Shown here: in pieces, positions 1 through 8,279 of the stretch | How positions within the stretch are numbered: the stretch's first letter is position 1 | Layout of the letters: every line of letters starts with the position of its first letter | Source: Clostridia bacterium | GTDB taxonomy: Bacteria > Bacillota > Clostridia > Oscillospirales > Acutalibacteraceae | Length of the DNA: 34,266 bases | Direction: 5' to 3' | Assembly (NCBI GenBank): GCA_024692685.1 | Contig: JAILMJ010000040.1 | Span: forward strand, 1 to 34,266 | Made by a program: the position numbers and the translations under genes | The notes under the pieces: generated by a model | What the model was told of the DNA's origin: nothing | The model's input: the letters and a program-made list of their open reading frames with translations, nothing else | Databases searched by the model: none

Positions 1-1079
1 CCGTATCCGATTGAGGTAACACCGTCGGGAATGACAATGCTTCTGAGTGATTTGCAATCCTCAAAGGCCGTCGGCGAAATCTCCTTGATGCCCTTTTCAA
101 GCGTCACGGTTTCAAGCCCTGAGCCGACAAAAGCCTCCTCATATTCCGTTACACTTGAGGGTATGGTAATGCTTCTGAGAGAGGTGCAATTAAGGAAAGC
201 CCTGCATCCTATTGATGTCAATCCGGAAGGCAGGTTTACAGACGAAAGGGACGCGGCGTTTGCAAATGCATCATCTCCGATTGAGGTCACTGACGAGGGA
301 AGAGTAACTGATGAAAGAGAAGTGAAAGCAAATGCGCCGTTGCCGATTTCGGCAACGCCGGACGGGACGCTGAAAGAAGAGCCGGACTTGCCGTTGGGAT
401 ACTGAATAAGCTTATTTCCGTCAGCCGAAAGCAGGCAGCCGCCCGATGACTTATAAGCCGTGTTGCCGGAGGAAACAGAGAAAGAAGTTATCTTGTCGCA
501 ATTATAAAAAGCATTTTCTCCTATGCTGTCAACTGACGAAGGAATTGAAACCGACGTCAGGGAAGAACAGTGTTTGAAAGCTTCCTTGCCAATGGTTTTA
601 AGGCCGGAGGGAAGATTTACGGAAGTAAGCGAAACACAATCACGGAAAGCCTCATTCGGTATTGCTTTTACGCAACCCGGAATATTTATCGAAGCAAGGT
701 TGTTGCAGCCGTTGAAAACTTCCGCTCCGAGAGTGAGCGATGACGGGTTGCCGGTGAATTCAACGGTGCTTAAATTGTAACAATCCCTGAATGCCAACTC
801 ACCGATTTTTATTACCGTCGCCGGTATGGAAACGGATTTGATGCCTTTTGATGAGAAAGCAGACGAACCGATTTCAATTACATCTTTTCCGTTATATTTT
901 TCGGGAATGACGACATCCTGAGAAGCGCTGGAGGTGGAAGAAAATGATGAAAGCTTCATTCCGCCGGAAACAGATGTAAAGGTCATACCTGTTGTACCGT
1001 CGGCAAAGGCCACGCTGCTAAGCGGTAAAAGCATAATCACCGCCATCAGAACAGCCGATATATTTCTGACGATTTTCAT
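1..1079 (-). CDS. Secreted BspA-type leucine-rich-repeat protein (3' end outside window)
   Basis: The minus strand is open without a stop from the ATG at 1079 to the left edge, giving 359 residues of an incomplete protein. It starts with a typical Sec signal peptide (MKIVRNIS, a hydrophobic stretch, then AFA at about residues 25-27). From about residue 70 it carries roughly ten repeats of 22-24 residues of the form 'AFxxCxSLxSVxIPSSVxSIG', the BspA/Treponema pallidum leucine-rich repeat. Near residues 180-215 the regular pattern is interrupted by a 'GNTAYKSSGGCLLSADG' insertion, which is common in this family. A strong ribosome site (GAGGGGG) precedes the ATG. The gene follows the lipoprotein gene by 20 bp and is probably the last gene of the same operon. 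Known relatives are cell-surface or secreted and bind host or surface ligands; the ligand here is unknown. C-terminal anchoring cannot be judged. Confidence 0.9.
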   Translation of the reverse strand, partial: MKIVRNISAVLMAVIMLLPLSSVAFADGTTGMTFTSVSGGMKLSSFSSTSSASQDVVIPEKYNGKDVIEIGSSAFSSKGIKSVSIPATVIKIGELAFRDCYNLSTVEFTGNPSSLTLGAEVFNGCNNLASINIPGCVKAIPNEAFRDCVSLTSVNLPSGLKTIGKEAFKHCSSLTSVSIPSSVDSIGENAFYNCDKITSFSVSSGNTAYKSSGGCLLSADGNKLIQYPNGKSGSSFSVPSGVAEIGNGAFAFTSLSSVTLPSSVTSIGDDAFANAASLSSVNLPSGLTSIGCRAFLNCTSLRSITIPSSVTEYEEAFVGSGLETVTLEKGIKEISPTAFEDCKSLRSIVIPDGVTSIGY

Positions 1080-1099
1080 TTAAGATACCCCCTCAAATA

Positions 1100-1609
1100 T
1101 TATTTTGAGTAATCCGACAATATTATTTTTACTGAATCCGAAGGAATGGTAAAACGGCAATCCTTGATTGTTTCTCCGCTTTTTGAGCCCTCCAGGGCAA
1201 CCATCGCAACGGTATCTCTCGTTAGTTCTCCGCTTTTATCATAGGTTTTGAAGGCAAAGGTGAATTTATCGTCTTTCCGGGCTTTATTCATCAGCACGGC
1301 ATCATAGCAAAAAACCGCCTCATTCGGATGAGCGCCTTTGTCGAATCTGATATTTTCGATACTTATATAAGAGCCGCCGAACACAAAATAGCTTGGATAT
1401 TCAACACTTATATTCTCAATTGACTCCGAATAATTCACGGCTCCGTTTTCCTCATTTTTCTCACTGCTGCCGAGAGGATTGGCAATGGTTGCGGCCGCTG
1501 TCATCGGCTCCGCTTCTTTTTCCGGAACATATTTTCCGCAACCGGAAAACGCACACAGAACAAGCGCAACAGTTGTCAGAATACAAATTACAGATTTAAT
1601 ATTATTCAC
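1100..1609 (-). CDS. Putative lipoprotein of unknown function
   Basis: Protein of 169 residues with a lipoprotein signal peptide: short N-terminus with one Lys, hydrophobic core and lipobox LCAFSGC, so the mature protein would begin at Cys. An in-frame ATG exists at 1636, but GAGGTGA lies six bases before the GTG at 1609, and starting there gives a compact signal sequence; I therefore choose the GTG. The mature part has a low-complexity linker rich in Glu, Ala and Asn, then about 110 residues with a beta-rich pattern ('NISVEYPSYFVFGG', 'DAVLMNKARKDDKFTFAFKTYD', 'DCRFTIPSDSVKIIL') resembling small immunoglobulin-like extracytoplasmic domains. No catalytic motif is visible. It sits directly after trmL and before the leucine-rich-repeat gene, so it is probably co-transcribed. 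Confidence 0.75.
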   Translation of the reverse strand: MNNIKSVICILTTVALVLCAFSGCGKYVPEKEAEPMTAAATIANPLGSSEKNEENGAVNYSESIENISVEYPSYFVFGGSYISIENIRFDKGAHPNEAVFCYDAVLMNKARKDDKFTFAFKTYDKSGELTRDTVAMVALEGSKSGETIKDCRFTIPSDSVKIILSDYSK

Positions 1610-1629
1610 AGCAATCACCTCAAAATTCA

Positions 1630-2133
1630 TTACCATTCATAGTTTCTGAGTTTACCTTCAAGCAGAAGATCGGGAAATCCCCACTGGCGAAGAACTTCAA
1701 ATGCGCCTATCGCCACTGTATTGGAAAGATTAAGGCTCCTGGCAGATGTATTGTCTATCATAGGCAGACGCACACAGCAATCGGGATTGTCATGCAACAA
1801 ACTTTCCGGTAAGCCGGCGGTTTCCTTGCCGAAAACAAGAAAGCAGTTATCCGGATATGTCATATCGGAATAAACATTTTTGCCCTTTGTTGTAAAATAA
1901 AAGAAACTGCCGCCTTTATTTACTTCAAAGAAATTATCCAAAGAAGGATAATAAGTTATATCAAGCAGGTGCCAGTAATCCAGCCCCGCTCTTTTAAGCT
2001 TTGCATCATCCACCTTGAAACCCATAGGTTCAACAAGATGAAGCCTTGCTCCCGTGGTAGCGCAGGTACGGGCAACATTACCTGTATTCTGCGGTATCTG
2101 CGGCTCAACAAGAACTATATTCAAAGTTGACAT
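1630..2133 (-). CDS. trmL: tRNA (cytidine/uridine(34)-2'-O)-methyltransferase, SPOUT family
   Basis: Protein of 167 residues, the full usual length of the TrmL/YibK family. It transfers a methyl group from S-adenosylmethionine to the 2'-OH of the wobble nucleotide of certain tRNA-Leu species in the cytoplasm. Visible family motifs are the N-terminal 'VLVEPQIPQNTGNVART', the central 'FGKETAGLPE', and the C-terminal trefoil-knot segment 'RSLNLSNTVAIGAFEVLRQ' that forms the cofactor site. It lies between pth and the lipoprotein gene on the same strand, 53 bp after pth. Pairing with pth groups two tRNA-related functions in one operon. Confidence 0.95.
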   Translation of the reverse strand: MSTLNIVLVEPQIPQNTGNVARTCATTGARLHLVEPMGFKVDDAKLKRAGLDYWHLLDITYYPSLDNFFEVNKGGSFFYFTTKGKNVYSDMTYPDNCFLVFGKETAGLPESLLHDNPDCCVRLPMIDNTSARSLNLSNTVAIGAFEVLRQWGFPDLLLEGKLRNYEW

Positions 2134-2186
2134 GGTTACGCCTCTTTATGCGGGAAAGCGCCTTGCGGCGCAGATTTTTTCTTTCT

Positions 2187-2789
2187 CTAATTGAATCTGT
2201 TCATTGCCTCATCAATTTTGCCGCTCACAATAAGCTTGACGGCGTCAACACCGGTTTTTGCGGCTTCATCCATAAGTTTTGCTTCCTCTTCGCTGAATGC
2301 GGACAGCACCCAGTCAGCAAGATCATAATCAGGATGAGGTTTTCCTCCGATACCTATTTTAACCCTTGGAAAGCAATCCGAATTCAGCAGATATATAATG
2401 CTTTTCAAGCCGTTGTGGCCTCCGTCAGTGCCTTTGCGCCTGACTCTGATTTTACCGACGGGAAGCGAGATGTCATCGAAAACAACAATGATTTTTTCGG
2501 AAGGCACCTTATAAAATGAAGCGGCGGCTTTTAAGCTTTCTCCGCTGTTATTCATAAAGGTCTGAGGCTTTAAAAGCAGACATCTGTGTCCGTCTATATC
2601 CGCCTGACCGGTAAGACCTTTGAATTGAATTTTATCAATCCTGACGCCGAGATCTCCGGCAAGGGCATCCATAAATATAAAGCCGGTGTTGTGCCTTGTA
2701 TTTTCGTATTTTCTGCCGGGATTACCGAGACCTGCGATGATATATTCAACCGGACCGGCAGGCAGATTTTTTTTACGTAAAAAGAACAT
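2187..2789 (-). CDS. pth: Peptidyl-tRNA hydrolase
   Basis: Protein of 200 residues that cleaves the ester bond of peptidyl-tRNAs released from stalled ribosomes. All family signatures are present: 'IAGLGNPGRKYENTRHNTGF' (Asn of GLGNPG and catalytic His of TRHN), 'VVFDDISLPVGK' (Asp) and 'GTDGGHNGLKSI' (Asn). There is an extra N-terminal lead of about 14 residues (MFFLRKKNLPAGPV) before the usual start of the fold. The ATG lies one base after the TGA of the upstream gene, so translation is probably coupled. Confidence 0.96.
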   Translation of the reverse strand: MFFLRKKNLPAGPVEYIIAGLGNPGRKYENTRHNTGFIFMDALAGDLGVRIDKIQFKGLTGQADIDGHRCLLLKPQTFMNNSGESLKAAASFYKVPSEKIIVVFDDISLPVGKIRVRRKGTDGGHNGLKSIIYLLNSDCFPRVKIGIGGKPHPDYDLADWVLSAFSEEEAKLMDEAAKTGVDAVKLIVSGKIDEAMNRFN

Positions 2790-2790
2790 A

Positions 2791-3354
2791 TCAGTAGCTT
2801 ACCTTTGCATAAGAGAGCTTGTCTTGCGGAATCCCCGCATCAGGATCCTCGGCTGCAGCAGAGTAAACCAGATTTATATCAAGAACTTCCGATGCCGCTC
2901 TTGCCTCATCGAGAGAGGGATCGCTGCTGTCAAGGAAGACCGTGAGAACAACAAGGTTTGTTTCACCGGGACCGACATAATAATAGGAATCGAGCTGTGT
3001 CGAGCAATAATACCCGCCTTCCCCGTTATTAGCAATGCTGACATCCGAAATCACAACTTCTTCATCGGATAAGTTTTCAACATCAATATATATATCAAAA
3101 GCAAGCCAGTTTCCGGGTTCTTCAAAAATGCTGTTGATTTTTTCTTCATTCAGCCCGTAGTATTCGGAAAGGTTCTTTCTCCAGAGATCTTCATTCCGAG
3201 GGATTTCGCCGAGTATTCTGTCAGCCAAAACAAAGTCCGATCTCACAGCGCTGATACTTAAATCCGACTTATCCTTGCGGATAAAATGAACCCCGGCGGC
3301 TGCCGCGCCGGCAATAAGAGCGCATATCAAAACAGCAATAATCACTTTTTTCAT
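2791..3354 (-). CDS. Membrane-anchored or secreted protein of unknown function
   Basis: Protein of 187 residues with an N-terminal hydrophobic helix (MKKVIIAVLICALIAGAAAAG, residues 1-21) without a lipobox, so either a signal peptide or a single membrane anchor. The remainder is acidic and predicted to be extracytoplasmic. It contains a beta-rich stretch ('WLAFDIYIDVENLSDEEVVISDVSIAN' onward) that looks like a small DUF4352-like or immunoglobulin-like fold, but I cannot assign a family. It is the first gene of the minus-strand operon leading into pth. GGAGG lies seven bases before the ATG. A 5' leader of about 77 bases is implied by the candidate promoter at 3438-3466. Confidence 0.7.
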   Translation of the reverse strand: MKKVIIAVLICALIAGAAAAGVHFIRKDKSDLSISAVRSDFVLADRILGEIPRNEDLWRKNLSEYYGLNEEKINSIFEEPGNWLAFDIYIDVENLSDEEVVISDVSIANNGEGGYYCSTQLDSYYYVGPGETNLVVLTVFLDSSDPSLDEARAASEVLDINLVYSAAAEDPDAGIPQDKLSYAKVSY

Positions 3355-3437
3355 TCCGATGCCTCCGTTTACGGCAAAAATTGTTTTTTCAAAACTTACA
3401 TACCGGGATACAGACCTGCGCCCGCATCATTAATTTT

Positions 3438-3466
3438 ATTATGACACAAAATTTAAAAAAAACAAT
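3438..3466 (-). promoter_or_regulatory. Candidate sigma-A promoter for the minus-strand operon
   Basis: Read on the minus strand, CATAAT (3443-3438) preceded by TGT forms an extended -10 box, and TTGTTT lies about 16-17 bases upstream. It points into the gene starting at 3354. Confidence 0.45.
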
Positions 3467-3502
3467 AATTTTTCCTAAATTTAAATTTAATTTTACATTT
3501 CA

Positions 3503-3531
3503 TTGACAAATTATAATATATATTTTAAAAT
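3503..3531 (+). promoter_or_regulatory. Sigma-A promoter of the metallophosphoesterase operon
   Basis: TTGACA (3503-3508), 17-base spacer, TAAAAT (3526-3531). An in-frame TTG codon at 3503 is the first triplet of the -35 box, so it is not a translation start. Transcription would begin around 3538, giving an unusually short leader before the ATG at 3548. TATAAT at 3512-3517 could act as an alternative -10 but lacks a good -35. Confidence 0.6.
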
Positions 3532-3547
3532 ATTTCAGGTGATAATT

Positions 3548-5191
3548 ATGATCGATTCGAACGGCAGATTTTACAAGCCGGAACGCGGCTCATCCGCCTC
3601 TCCGGACCATATATTGCTGTCTTTCTGCGGCGACCCGCACACTCAAATGGCGGTCACCTGGCGCACTGATATTTCCGTTAAAAACGGTTATCTGTTGCTG
3701 AGAGAAGACGGAAGCGGTAAACAGGAAAAATACCCTGCGCTCAGCAAGGAAACAGAAACCGACATCGACCGAAGTACCTACCATTTTTCTGTTATTAACT
3801 GCCTAAAACCCGGAACCCGCTACTTCTACACGGTTGGGGATGAAGAAAACCGCAGTGATGAATATTCATTTGAAACCGAAAGGGAAAACACAGACAGATT
3901 TTCCTTTATACTGATTTCAGACCACCAACAGAGCTTTCCGCTTCAGCTTCCCGATTACTCAAAGGTGGGCAATCTCCTGCGCAGGGCTCTGTCTGAGCAT
4001 CCGGAATGCAGGTTTATTTTTACCGCCGGTGACAACTGTGACAACGGGCAGAATGACTTGCAATGGAACGGGATGTTTGAAGGGCTTAAAGGCATAACCG
4101 AAAACATACCATTTATGATGACGACGGGCAATCATGACAACCGCGGGTATATTTCATATTTTCCCGAACCAACGGGAAAGTTTTATCTTGACCATGCGGA
4201 TTTTTTTGATTTTCAGTTTAAGTATTCATATCCGCTGAACGGCCCGGAGGGCTATGAAACGGAGAATTATTCCTTTGATTACGGGAATGCACATTTCACT
4301 GTTATGGGAATAAACGCCCCGGAAGAAGTTGCGGAATGGGCGTATAAGGATATATCCGGAAGCTGCAAAACATGGAGACTCGCTTCCTATCACTTTCCCG
4401 TTTATCCGGTTATGCCTGAAGGTCAGAACGATGACGGATACCCCTGGCTGAGAAAGCCTATTGAGCAGGGAAGGCCCGATATTCTTTTTGAAGGCCATGA
4501 GCATTCATTTGCCAGAACATTCCCGACGCTCGGAGATGAACTGTTTGACAAACCCTCACAGGGAGTAATCCATTACATTGCGGGAAACGCCGGCGGAAAC
4601 ATTTATCATTCAAACTGCCAGAAGATATGGCACTCCTGCTTTTTCCCTCAGGAAGAGAGAACGGGTCTTTACACTGTGGTTGAAATCGACGGCTGCCGAC
4701 TGACTGCGACCGCATATATGGAAGACGGCAGAATAGCAGACAAAATGTTTATTGACAAAGAAAAGGATTTGCTTTTACCCTACGCTTTGGCACCGGTTTA
4801 TGACCGTACCAAAATGTGTTTCAAGGGACGTATGTTGGAACTGAGCGCAAGGGGCTGTTACGCCGAAAACAAAGACGGAGTGTGGTTTGCTCCGCTCGGC
4901 GTAGTAATTCAGTCCATAGGCGGAAAAGTTATCAAAGAAACAAACTCCCTTTACTGTGAGGCCTACGGTCATCACGCCCTGTTCATTGAAGGGGATAAAA
5001 CCGTACACACAGATGAGGGAACCGTTTTTCTGAATAATCCGCCATATTTCGAAAACGGTCAGCTGTATGTTCCCGTAGCGGAAACAGCCGGGATTTTTGA
5101 ACTGAGCTGGTATTACGCAAAGAGAAACAATTTTATAAACTGGAATACTCCGCATGAGGAAAAACCACTCTGCAGACATCCTGATCACTAA
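3548..5191 (+). CDS. Purple-acid-phosphatase-like metallophosphoesterase with C-terminal copper-amine-oxidase-like domain
   Basis: Protein of 547 residues from the ATG at 3548, preceded by AGGTGA. Residues about 15-105 form a fibronectin-III-like N-terminal domain as in purple acid phosphatases ('MAVTWRTD', 'LKPGTRYFYTVGD'). Residues about 115-365 are a calcineurin-like dinuclear metal phosphoesterase core with 'SDHQQ', 'AGDNCDNGQ', 'TTGNHDNRG', 'SYHFP' and 'GHEHSFART' supplying the metal ligands. The last 140 residues ('MLELSARGCY' to 'YAKRNNFINW') resemble the copper-amine-oxidase N-terminal-like domain often found in Gram-positive surface proteins. There is no signal peptide, which is odd for that arrangement. 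Likely substrates are phosphomonoesters or diesters; none can be named. It is the first gene of an operon with the glycoside hydrolase 10 bp downstream. Confidence 0.85.
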   Translation: MIDSNGRFYKPERGSSASPDHILLSFCGDPHTQMAVTWRTDISVKNGYLLLREDGSGKQEKYPALSKETETDIDRSTYHFSVINCLKPGTRYFYTVGDEENRSDEYSFETERENTDRFSFILISDHQQSFPLQLPDYSKVGNLLRRALSEHPECRFIFTAGDNCDNGQNDLQWNGMFEGLKGITENIPFMMTTGNHDNRGYISYFPEPTGKFYLDHADFFDFQFKYSYPLNGPEGYETENYSFDYGNAHFTVMGINAPEEVAEWAYKDISGSCKTWRLASYHFPVYPVMPEGQNDDGYPWLRKPIEQGRPDILFEGHEHSFARTFPTLGDELFDKPSQGVIHYIAGNAGGNIYHSNCQKIWHSCFFPQEERTGLYTVVEIDGCRLTATAYMEDGRIADKMFIDKEKDLLLPYALAPVYDRTKMCFKGRMLELSARGCYAENKDGVWFAPLGVVIQSIGGKVIKETNSLYCEAYGHHALFIEGDKTVHTDEGTVFLNNPPYFENGQLYVPVAETAGIFELSWYYAKRNNFINWNTPHEEKPLCRHPDH

Positions 5192-5201
5192 GGAGGAAAA
5201 T

Positions 5202-8200
5202 ATGCTTTACAAAAAGAACTCAAGCGAGCACTTACCCGATGAACTCTTCAGAAATCCGACGAGTGAATACAGAGGGACTCCTTTCTGGGCGTGGAATACA
5301 GAGCTCGACAAAGATGAACTGATGAGGCAGATTGAAATATTCAGGAAAATGGGCTTCGGCGGTTTTCATATGCACGTGAGGACGGGTATGTCGACAAAAT
5401 ACCTGTCTGACGACTTTATGGCTCTTATCAAATCCTGCGTTGATAAGGCAAAAGCCGAAAATATGCTTGCCTGGCTCTATGATGAAGACAGGTGGTCCTC
5501 AGGTGCCGCCGCAGGCACAATAACAAAAGCCCATAAATTCAGGCAGACAGAAGTCGTATTCACAAGCAGCCCCGAAAAAGTCAGAGAAGAGTATTTTAAA
5601 GAGTGCGGGGATGACTATGAAGACGGAGATGTTGTCGTTCTCGCCGTATACGATATAAGGTTTGATGATGATTATCGCATGATATCATATTCACGCGTCA
5701 GCGATGATATGCCGATATCCGGTGAAAGAAAGTACGCCGTCAGGCTGCGTGAGACTGCGTCAACCTGGTTCAACGGCGGAACTCACGTCGATTCAATGAA
5801 CACCGAAGCGATTGCGGAATTCATAAGAGTTACTCACGAGAGATATAAAGAAACAGTGGGAAATGAATTTGATAAGACCGTTCCCGCCATATTCACCGAC
5901 GAGCCGCAGGTATCAAGGTTCCGCGCTTTTAATGATCCTTCCGACAAATCGGATTACGCATCCATTCAATGGACAGACAGATTTCCGGAGGAATACAAGG
6001 CAAGATTCGGCTCGGATATTCTTGACTGTCTTCCTGAAATAGTTCTGGACTTCTCCGACAGAAGGGCATCAATCCACAGATACCGTTATCACGACCTTGT
6101 CACGGAAATGTTTGTTAATGCCTTTGCGCGTCAGATTGGAAGCTGGTGTGACAGAAATAACATCTCTCTTACAGGTCACCTGATGGATGAACCCTCACTC
6201 GGAAGTCAGACAAACTTTGTCGGTGAAACGATGAGGTCTTACGGCGGTTTCGGTCTTCCCGGCATTGATATGCTTTGCGCCTCATTTGAATTTACAACCG
6301 CAAAACAGTGCCAGTCGGCTGTTCATCAGTACGGTAAGGAGGGAATGACCTCCGAACTATACGGTGTAACGGGATGGGACTTTGATTTCAGAGGCCACAA
6401 ACTCCACGGCGATTGGCAGGCCTGCATGGGCGTAACTGTAAGAGTCCCCCACCTCTCATGGGTTGCAATGGGCGGAGAGGCAAAAAGGGACTACCCTGCC
6501 TCCATCAGCTACCAAAGCCCGTGGTGGGAGGAATATTCTTTTGTGGAGGATCATTTTGCCAGAATTAATACACTTATGACAAGAGGCAAACCGATTGTCA
6601 AAATCGGCGTTATTCACCCTGTTGAGAGTTATTGGTGCCTTTACGGGCCCGTTAGTCAGAACAAAAGATCTCTGAATGAACTTGAAAACAGATTCAAAAG
6701 CGTAACTGAATGGCTTATTAAGAGCAGCATTGACTTTGATTATATCTGCGAATCCACATTACCGGAGCTTTGCGAGGAAGGCTCCGCTCCGTTCAAAGTC
6801 GGAAAAATGTGTTATGACACCGTTATCGTACCCGGATGCGTGTCGCTGAGAAGTTCTACTGTTGAGAGACTCGAAAAATTTGTAAGCGAAGGCGGAAGGC
6901 TCATATTCATCGGAGACGCCCCGTCAATTTGCGACGGAGCAGATTCAGACAGATGCAAAGAGATATATGACAAAGCGGAAAAAATCGCTTTTGATAAAGC
7001 CGCTTTGATTGACACGCTTGATAAGGACAGAACAGTCAGTATCCGGAATAACGACGGCTCGCTTTCCTCGGAATTCATCTATCAACTCAGAGAAGAAGAA
7101 GACGGACTTAATCTCTTCATCTGCAGGGACTGCGAACCCTTATCCAAAAACGAGGTGCACGAAAGCAAACTAACAATCGGAATTAAGGGTGAGTATTCAC
7201 CCGTCGAATACAACACAATCACGGGAGAAATATACGCTCTGCCCTGTCAATACGAAAACGGGTTCACACTCATTTCAAAAACTCTGTATGATTATGACAG
7301 CTTGCTGCTTAAACTCAAAAAAGGAAGAAGCTGCCTGATTGACTCACCCGTTGCAAAAGTCACCGGGAAAGCCGTTCCGCTTCCGTCTGAAGTTGAATAT
7401 GAACTGAGCGAGAAAAACGTTTTTCTCATAGATATGTGCGAATTTGCCCTTGACGGCGCTGAATTCTCCCCAAGTGAGGAAATCCTTCGTCTTGACAACA
7501 TCTGCAGGGAAAGACTCGGCTTACCGCATAGAGGCGGGTCGGTTGCACAGCCCTGGACTATGCCGAAGGAGATAATGACTCATACAATTACTCTCAGGCG
7601 CACATTCCGGTCTGAAATCTCAGTTAAAGGGGCCTTCCTCGCTCTTGAAAAAGCCGAAGCGGCTGAGATAGTATTCAACGGAAAAGAGATCCCTTCTGAA
7701 GTATCGGGCTGGTTCACCGATAAAGATATAAAAACCGTAGCTCTGCCGGAAATCAGAGAGGGCGAAAACACTCTTACCGTCACTCTCCCCTTCGGCAAAA
7801 CCTCAAACACGGAGTGGATGTATATTCTCGGTGATTTTGCGGTCAGATTCAAAGACGGCGCACCGGTGCTCTGCGGTTTACCGGAAAAGCTTTCATTCGG
7901 TTCAATAACGAATCAGGGCTTCCCCTTCTACGGCGGAAACATCGGATATAAGTTTGAAACGGACGTCTGCGACGGATTGAAACTCAAAGCAACACACTAC
8001 ACGGGAGCCCTCATCGGGGTTGAAATTGACGGCGAAAGAAAGGGCAGGATAGTATATCCTCCTTATGAATTCGAGATATCCGGTCTGCCTCTCAAAAAGC
8101 ATAGTATTACTCTGACTCTGTTCGGCAACAGGGAGAACTGCTTCGGACCCGTTCACAGAAACGAAAGCGGAGGATGGATAGGACCGAACGCCTGGCGCAC

Positions 8201-8279
8201 GGAAAATGAAAAATGGACATACGGTTATAATCTTAAAGATATCGGAATAACTGAGAAACCTGTTTTGGAAGTGAAATGA
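5202..8279 (+). CDS. GH106-like glycoside hydrolase (alpha-L-rhamnosidase-related)
   Basis: Protein of 1025 residues. The start is the ATG at 5202 behind AAGGAGG; an upstream in-frame ATG at 5154 inside the previous gene is rejected. The N-terminus ('YRGTPFWAWNTELDKDEL', then 'MGFGGFHMHVRTGM') is the hallmark of large hydrolases related to GH106. 'AIFTDEPQ' and 'GHLMDEP' offer candidate catalytic acids in the barrel (about residues 20-470). A Rossmann-like segment follows ('DTVIVPGCVSLRSS', 'EGGRLIFIGDAP', about 545-595), as in beta-galactosidase trimerisation-like modules. Beta-sandwich regions follow, including a galactose-binding-like one ('LRRTFRSE', 'IVFNGKEIP', 'EGENTLTVTLP'). No signal peptide, so a cytoplasmic enzyme acting on imported oligosaccharides is likely. 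The substrate is not established. The stop overlaps the next gene (ATGA). Confidence 0.8.
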   Translation: MLYKKNSSEHLPDELFRNPTSEYRGTPFWAWNTELDKDELMRQIEIFRKMGFGGFHMHVRTGMSTKYLSDDFMALIKSCVDKAKAENMLAWLYDEDRWSSGAAAGTITKAHKFRQTEVVFTSSPEKVREEYFKECGDDYEDGDVVVLAVYDIRFDDDYRMISYSRVSDDMPISGERKYAVRLRETASTWFNGGTHVDSMNTEAIAEFIRVTHERYKETVGNEFDKTVPAIFTDEPQVSRFRAFNDPSDKSDYASIQWTDRFPEEYKARFGSDILDCLPEIVLDFSDRRASIHRYRYHDLVTEMFVNAFARQIGSWCDRNNISLTGHLMDEPSLGSQTNFVGETMRSYGGFGLPGIDMLCASFEFTTAKQCQSAVHQYGKEGMTSELYGVTGWDFDFRGHKLHGDWQACMGVTVRVPHLSWVAMGGEAKRDYPASISYQSPWWEEYSFVEDHFARINTLMTRGKPIVKIGVIHPVESYWCLYGPVSQNKRSLNELENRFKSVTEWLIKSSIDFDYICESTLPELCEEGSAPFKVGKMCYDTVIVPGCVSLRSSTVERLEKFVSEGGRLIFIGDAPSICDGADSDRCKEIYDKAEKIAFDKAALIDTLDKDRTVSIRNNDGSLSSEFIYQLREEEDGLNLFICRDCEPLSKNEVHESKLTIGIKGEYSPVEYNTITGEIYALPCQYENGFTLISKTLYDYDSLLLKLKKGRSCLIDSPVAKVTGKAVPLPSEVEYELSEKNVFLIDMCEFALDGAEFSPSEEILRLDNICRERLGLPHRGGSVAQPWTMPKEIMTHTITLRRTFRSEISVKGAFLALEKAEAAEIVFNGKEIPSEVSGWFTDKDIKTVALPEIREGENTLTVTLPFGKTSNTEWMYILGDFAVRFKDGAPVLCGLPEKLSFGSITNQGFPFYGGNIGYKFETDVCDGLKLKATHYTGALIGVEIDGERKGRIVYPPYEFEISGLPLKKHSITLTLFGNRENCFGPVHRNESGGWIGPNAWRTENEKWTYGYNLKDIGITEKPVLEVK

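Noticed and set aside
31..780. Two plus-strand open frames of 124 and 85 codons near the left edge
   Set aside because: They are antisense shadows of the leucine-rich-repeat gene, whose minus-strand translation has a signal peptide, a ribosome site and regular repeats.
3503..3547. TTG start extending the metallophosphoesterase by 15 residues
   Set aside because: The codon is part of a perfect -35 box with a -10 downstream; the ATG at 3548 has AGGTGA in front of it.
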